DNA of 64,000 bases from assembly GCF_003863965.1 (NCBI RefSeq), contig NZ_RRCN01000001.1, positions 4,794,304 through 4,858,303 of the forward strand. Direction: 5' to 3'. The notes under the pieces are model-generated. The model was not told the origin of the DNA, did not search any database, and was given only the letters and a program-made list of their open reading frames with translations. Below, piece after piece: positions 59,946 through 64,000 of this stretch. Source of the DNA: Paenibacillus oralis. GTDB lineage: Bacteria > Bacillota > Bacilli > Paenibacillales > Paenibacillaceae. Within the stretch, counting starts at the first letter, position 1; each line of letters opens with the position of its first letter. The position numbers and the translations under genes are program-made.

Positions 59946-62244
59946 AGGACGCCCCGGACCACGCGGCGGTCGCGTTTCGCCGCTCATCGTAGGCGGACGC
60001 CCAATAGTAGCCGGGGGCCACGATCCGCTGCGGCCAGAAGCCGGCCTCGCCGGACGAAAAGGTCAACGCTTCGGAGCTTCCGGTGGCGAAGCCGTCGGCA
60101 TCGGTCCGCATTTCGATGTATCTGCCGCCGCTTTGCGTAAACCGGCCGTATACGGCGGCGGTCACGCCATCGCCGGTATCCAGGTCGACGATGTGCAGCG
60201 ATACCTCGGCGCGCGTCCCGTTAAAGACCACATCCATATCGCCGATGATCATCGGCCGCAGATACGTGGATGCCGTCGCACTTAAAGTTTCGGAGCTGGC
60301 GGGGCCGACATTTCCGCTGATATCCATGGCCGCAATTTTGTAGTAATAGGTCGTATCCGGCAGCAGGCCCGAATCCATGTAGGTTAAGTTCCGCGAGCTT
60401 CCGGCGAGACTGCTTTCATCCGGGGTAAAATCCGGCTCTGTGCTGCGGTAAATCAAATAATGTTCAATGTCGGAGTCGTCCGTGGCCCGGCCATAACTTA
60501 GGTTGATGCTTTGATAGTCGAACGCCGCCGCCGCCGGATGTCCGCTCAAAGCGGACGGGGGCGAGGTATCCTCCGGCGTGACGCGCCACAATTGGCCGTC
60601 CGGCCCCCAGACGGAAGGCAGCCAGCGGATGGAATCGTAGTGGTGCATGGCGATGCCCGCAAACGCGGGATTGCCATTGAACGCCGCGTACACTTTGTCG
60701 AGCTCCGCTTCCATGTAAGTCCTTCCCTCTTCGCGGAAGGTGATCGTTTCGGGATCGCCGCTGCTAGCGATGTCGAGCGTCTCCACGCCGATCACAACGG
60801 AGTTTGGCTTACCGATCGCATTGGCGTAGGCCAGTTCGCCTTGCGCCTGGGTGATGATGCCGGCGCTGCCGTCCGCGGTGTCGCGGTAATCCATGATCGA
60901 AATATAGTCGCTGATGTCCTGAACATGCTCGGACAGCCATTTCGTTTCGCCGTTCCACGTAATATCGCTGGAGCTGGCGCTGCTGTCGAACCAACGCGGG
61001 ATGGCCGGCCCGAAGGGCAAGTCGATGCCGGCGGTGTCCCGGCGGCCGATCATTTTTTGCAGGACATCCAGGTATTGCAGCTGAACGGAGGGCTTTTCGG
61101 CTCCGAATTCGGGCAGGATATAAGGTTCAATGTCCACGTTGACGCCGTCAAAACGTTCGTCCGACGCGGAGGAGATGTTGTAGTTGATCACCTTTTCCAT
61201 CTCGCGGATCGCATGCTCGTGATAAGGTGTAAGCGCTCCCAAATATGGAGGAGTCGTACCGCCGGCGATGCAGGCATGAACCTGGTAGCCGTTGTCGTGC
61301 GCCCACCGCACGAAATCGCGGACTTTTTCCGGATATTCCTCAAGGATGTCGACCCCGCCATAGGGGAACACGCCGATATAAAAAGTGGTGATCGGATCCG
61401 AATCGAAGGTGGAGGTGTCGTCGGCAAACGCTTTTAGCGCGGTCCGCGAACCCGGATTAAGGAACAGGTTGTAGGCCGCTTTTTCCCAAATCCACATGGC
61501 CCGATCCTGTTTTGCAAGCGTAATATCCTCGTGCGTTCCGCTGCCGGTGGAAGCATAGACGGTTAAGCTGCGGCCGATGTTCCCCCGCGAATCGACGGCC
61601 CTGGCCTCAATGCTGGAGGTTTTGTTGCCGAGGCCTTTTGTGTTCCAGTTGTACTTGTATACTTTTCCGGATTTTCCCGCCCGTTTCCACGCACCTCCGT
61701 TAATTCTCACCTCCACTTTCGTCAACGGGTTTGGGGAGGCAACGGAGACTTGAACCGTCGTGCCGGAACCTTTGACCTTCTCCCCGTCGCGCGGGCTGAT
61801 AATGGTCACGACCGGCTTCACCGCGTTCGGGTTGTTTACGGTGATGACGGCAGGGGCGCTGGTCACGCCATAACGGGTAGTGCTGTTCGTTCCTTTGGCG
61901 ACCAGAGTGATCTCCCCGTCATACCGGCTTGTGTCCAGTTCGGCAGACCATGTGCCCGATTCCGCGCCGCTTTCCCCTTCCATCCGGGTATCGAGCTGCT
62001 CGGTGCCGTTGACGATCAGTTTGATGGCGTAAGCTTCGCTATAACGGCCGGATACGGTGATCGTCCCGACTTCCACATCCTCGCCGTCCGCAGGCGTGTC
62101 GATGGTCAAGGAGGACTCGGCCGATGCGGCGGGAAGCGAAGCCAGGGGCCATAGGGGAAGCAATGCCGCGGCCAGTAGCGCGATGCAGAGCCTAAACAAC
62201 CAACAGGAAACGCCGCCATTCCGCTTCAAACGATGAGCTAACAT
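59920..62244 (-). CDS. Large secreted protein with Ig-like, GH18-like barrel and Fn3 domains
   Basis: A 774-residue exported protein. A long signal peptide (CWLFRLCIALLAAALLPLWP, cut after AASAES) is followed by two bacterial Ig-like domains (TPADGEDVEVGTITVSGRYS; ISPRDGEKVKGSGTTVQVSV). A TIM-barrel-like part (about residues 245-560) has FDGVNVDIEPYILPEFG, similar to the DGxDxDxE motif of GH18, then an Fn3 domain (SPPSALSGHPAAAAFDYQSI) and a C-terminal beta domain. The start is ATG 62244, 6 bp after GAGGGAG. It probably acts on cell-surface or environmental polysaccharide; the activity is not proven. Confidence 0.75.
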   Translation of the reverse strand: MLAHRLKRNGGVSCWLFRLCIALLAAALLPLWPLASLPAASAESSLTIDTPADGEDVEVGTITVSGRYSEAYAIKLIVNGTEQLDTRMEGESGAESGTWSAELDTSRYDGEITLVAKGTNSTTRYGVTSAPAVITVNNPNAVKPVVTIISPRDGEKVKGSGTTVQVSVASPNPLTKVEVRINGGAWKRAGKSGKVYKYNWNTKGLGNKTSSIEARAVDSRGNIGRSLTVYASTGSGTHEDITLAKQDRAMWIWEKAAYNLFLNPGSRTALKAFADDTSTFDSDPITTFYIGVFPYGGVDILEEYPEKVRDFVRWAHDNGYQVHACIAGGTTPPYLGALTPYHEHAIREMEKVINYNISSASDERFDGVNVDIEPYILPEFGAEKPSVQLQYLDVLQKMIGRRDTAGIDLPFGPAIPRWFDSSASSSDITWNGETKWLSEHVQDISDYISIMDYRDTADGSAGIITQAQGELAYANAIGKPNSVVIGVETLDIASSGDPETITFREEGRTYMEAELDKVYAAFNGNPAFAGIAMHHYDSIRWLPSVWGPDGQLWRVTPEDTSPPSALSGHPAAAAFDYQSINLSYGRATDDSDIEHYLIYRSTEPDFTPDESSLAGSSRNLTYMDSGLLPDTTYYYKIAAMDISGNVGPASSETLSATASTYLRPMIIGDMDVVFNGTRAEVSLHIVDLDTGDGVTAAVYGRFTQSGGRYIEMRTDADGFATGSSEALTFSSGEAGFWPQRIVAPGYYWASAYDERRNATAAWSGASFSTTPDPQ

Positions 62245-62546
62245 CTTCATCTCCCTCACTTTCACGCGGATGAGCACCCGCCGATTTTTTCTCATTGTAG
62301 CGGCAATACTTGGAAAGGGAAATATCCGTATATCGTCCTTTAAAGGGAGCTTGTTTTGGGGGTGGTGGGGGAAGTGGGGTTGCGGTTTGGCTGATTGGAA
62401 AAATCTAATCAACGATGCTATTTGGTGATAGCCTTCCAATTCTATTGGATAATTCCAATGTAGGTTGGGCACCGGTACGTTTTTTGGCAGAGAATGCCTA
62501 TTAAAGATGCTATACTAGGATTATCCGGCGAATAAAGGAGTTATAT

Positions 62547-63077
62547 ATGACACTTAAAGAGACACTTCAACACTTTCTACAACAACATTATCCAGGTGCC
62601 TATCAAGTAAATACGGAACAAGTTGATTTTTCGGCGTCCGAGCGGGAGTTGGGGTTTACGCTTCATCCGGAACTGAAAGAATATTACGGGGGTTTTTATT
62701 TTGAGGAGCTGGAAGGGGTTATCGATGCGTCCCAGGTGCCGCCCACGGATCAATGGGGGAACTGGTTTGAATTCAATAAAGAATTTAAGCTCCATATCGC
62801 GCTTCAGGGCTTGGACCAAAGCCAGGCAATTAGTGAACAGCTCATGTATAACTACACCGCATGGACCGGCGGAAATGACTTTGGACAGCGGATCTGGATC
62901 GGTTCCATCTATGCGAATATCGGCGAAATTTTGCTGGTTTTCAACAATCAAATGGGGGCGGTTGAATGGATTGACACGGAATACGGAAATTTTGGCGATT
63001 TGGAGCAAGATCCCAATGGCGTGCTGACCCATTCCATCACCGCATTAATACAGGCGTTAGAAGCCATAAAGCTCTAG
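62547..63077 (+). CDS. SMI1/KNR4-Syd (SUKH) superfamily-like protein
   Basis: A 176-residue cytosolic protein. ERELGFTLHPELKEYYGGFY and FEELEGVIDASQVPPTDQWG are of the SUKH fold (the 'helix then YYGxF' core), closest in feel to Syd. SUKH proteins are common immunity proteins of contact-dependent toxins, but Syd is a SecY-interacting housekeeping protein. No toxin is adjacent. ATG 62547 follows AAAGGAG. Confidence 0.6.
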   Translation: MTLKETLQHFLQQHYPGAYQVNTEQVDFSASERELGFTLHPELKEYYGGFYFEELEGVIDASQVPPTDQWGNWFEFNKEFKLHIALQGLDQSQAISEQLMYNYTAWTGGNDFGQRIWIGSIYANIGEILLVFNNQMGAVEWIDTEYGNFGDLEQDPNGVLTHSITALIQALEAIKL

Positions 63078-63202
63078 GATCTGGATACCTGCAAAAGCGG
63101 ATGCGAAGAACCGCTGAATGCGTTTCGGAATTTCATTCCCATCAAAGTGTATCCGTGTTAAGATATATGAAAATTCTGGAAAGTAAAAAGGAGGAACATC
63201 CC

Positions 63203-63778
63203 TTGGACGTAAATCAAGTCTATTTGGAAAGTGTGGAGAAGCTATTTCTGTACTATAAAACGCTGGGAGAAAAAGCGATGGATCAATTGGAACCTGACCA
63301 ATGGTTCGTCGCTTTTAACGAGGATTCCAACAGCATTGCCACGATCGTAAAGCACTTGTGGGGAAACATGCTTTCGCGCTGGACCGATTTTCTTACGTCT
63401 GACGGGGAGAAACCTTGGCGCAACCGCGATGTCGAGTTTGAAAATGACATCCTAAGCCAAGAGGAACTGCTGCAAAAATGGAATGAAGGCTGGGATTGCT
63501 TGCTGAGCGCGATTCGTTCCCTCCGTCCGGATCAATTGACGCAAGTTATTTATATCCGCAATGAAGGGCACACCGTTATGGATGCGATCAACAGGCAGCT
63601 GGCGCATTACCCTTACCATGTCGGGCAGATCATTTATGCTGCCAAGATCCTGAAGAAAACGGACTGGGACAGCTTGTCCATCCCAAAAAAACGCTCCAAT
63701 CAATATAATGAGACAAAATTTTCCCAAGACAAGGCCGTCAAAAACTTTACCGACGATGAACTGAAGCGCTTGAAGTAA
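63203..63778 (+). CDS. DinB-like DUF1572 protein
   Basis: A 191-residue four-helix-bundle protein of the DinB/YfiT superfamily. Metal-ligand His residues are in TIVKHLWGNMLSRW and QLAHYPYHVGQIIYAAKIL (HxxxH). TTG 63203 follows AAAAAGGAGG and is clearly the start; the upstream ATG at 63101 lacks a ribosome site. Enzymatic activity is unknown; relatives include bacillithiol transferases. Confidence 0.85.
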   Translation: MDVNQVYLESVEKLFLYYKTLGEKAMDQLEPDQWFVAFNEDSNSIATIVKHLWGNMLSRWTDFLTSDGEKPWRNRDVEFENDILSQEELLQKWNEGWDCLLSAIRSLRPDQLTQVIYIRNEGHTVMDAINRQLAHYPYHVGQIIYAAKILKKTDWDSLSIPKKRSNQYNETKFSQDKAVKNFTDDELKRLK

Positions 63779-63796
63779 GGGGGGAAAGCCACACTC

Positions 63797-64000
63797 ATGG
63801 TCACTGATTTCAATCAACTTCGCCAAATCGCGCAAACCATCGTCACAATCCCTCCTCACTACCGGCTGGAGATGGAGGACAGCGTTCCCCAGGAGGAAGA
63901 GCGGGAACGTTGTTTTATTTGGGAGGATCCCGGCGATGAGGAGCAGCAAATTGAAGTCTCTCTGGATATCGCCACAGGGATTCTTACCCGGCTAAGTATA
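63797..64000 (+). CDS. Hypothetical protein, 3' truncated by the window
   Basis: ATG 63797 opens a frame that runs off the window after 68 codons (MVTDFNQLRQIAQTIVTIPP at the start, QQIEVSLDIATGILTRLSI at the end). GGGGGG lies about 11 bp upstream, just after the DUF1572 stop. The last part resembles the PepSY-like strands of YcdB/YcdC-type proteins, but too little is visible to assign it. Confidence 0.5.
   Translation, partial: MVTDFNQLRQIAQTIVTIPPHYRLEMEDSVPQEEERERCFIWEDPGDEEQQIEVSLDIATGILTRLSI

Noticed and set aside
1..64000. tRNA, rRNA, phage or plasmid replication genes
   Set aside because: None could be recognised on either strand; apart from the one transposase there are no integrase, portal, terminase or Rep-like proteins.

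Overview
The window looks like chromosome of a Paenibacillus-type Firmicute. Genes have strong AGGAGG-type ribosome sites and many TTG/GTG starts. There are several carbohydrate ABC systems of the lipoprotein plus two-permease type without their own ATPase, a membrane-bound AraC-type regulator, CcpA-like cre sites, an Amj-type flippase, GlpX and Mqo. Most genes are GC-rich. Positions of about 6.5-11.4 kb are clearly AT-rich and look acquired. I saw no rRNA, tRNA or CRISPR array.

Layout. 1-4.2 kb: the 3' end of a UgpB-like solute uptake operon that also encodes a HAD phosphatase, an SMR transporter and a metallophosphoesterase. 4.5-6.5 kb: an IS-like element with an IS1595-type transposase whose promoter carries LexA-like boxes. 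6.6-11.3 kb: the AT-rich island (Nudix, aminoglycoside-phosphotransferase-like kinase, glyoxalase-fold protein, GNAT, Amj, a frameshifted membrane protein, a decayed ParE toxin). 11.5-20.3 kb: mqo, then an AraC-type regulator, two permeases, a binding protein and a GH105 hydrolase (rhamnogalacturonan oligosaccharide type). 20.4-25.0 kb: a sucrose PTS/GH32/LacI operon with three identical operators. 25.0-34.8 kb: mixed small genes, including GntR, a stand-alone ABC ATPase, a SUFU protein, a diverged Hfq with a pentapeptide-repeat protein, and glpX. 34.9-41.9 kb: a diguanylate cyclase, then a malate module (sensor kinase, regulator, 2HCT transporter, malic enzyme). 42.3-45.2 kb: an exported coiled-coil protein, GrpB and decayed genes. 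45.7-59.9 kb: a large catabolic cluster (epimerase, two DapA-like aldolases, heparinase II/III-like lyase, CUT1 transporter, Gfo/Idh/MocA dehydrogenase, TIM-barrel isomerase, unusual regulator, FMN TIM-barrel enzyme). 59.9-64 kb: a large secreted protein and three small genes.

The most striking unexplained signal is intergenic. Three loci (33,964, 45,328 and 53,700) match the pattern TAACGG-N44-TAACGG-N71-CCGTTA-N44-CCGTTA exactly, so each is a 183-bp imperfect palindrome of four units with identical spacing although the filler sequences have diverged. Two more arrays with the same two-direct/two-inverted geometry but different unit sequences lie next to two of them (33,675 and 53,463). Other points of interest are the SOS-like transposase promoter, a transposase-less derivative of the element at 25.5 kb, a 12-bp repeat with a start codon in every unit, a 9-residue repeat at the front of a sugar isomerase, and a permease tail encoded twice with only synonymous differences.
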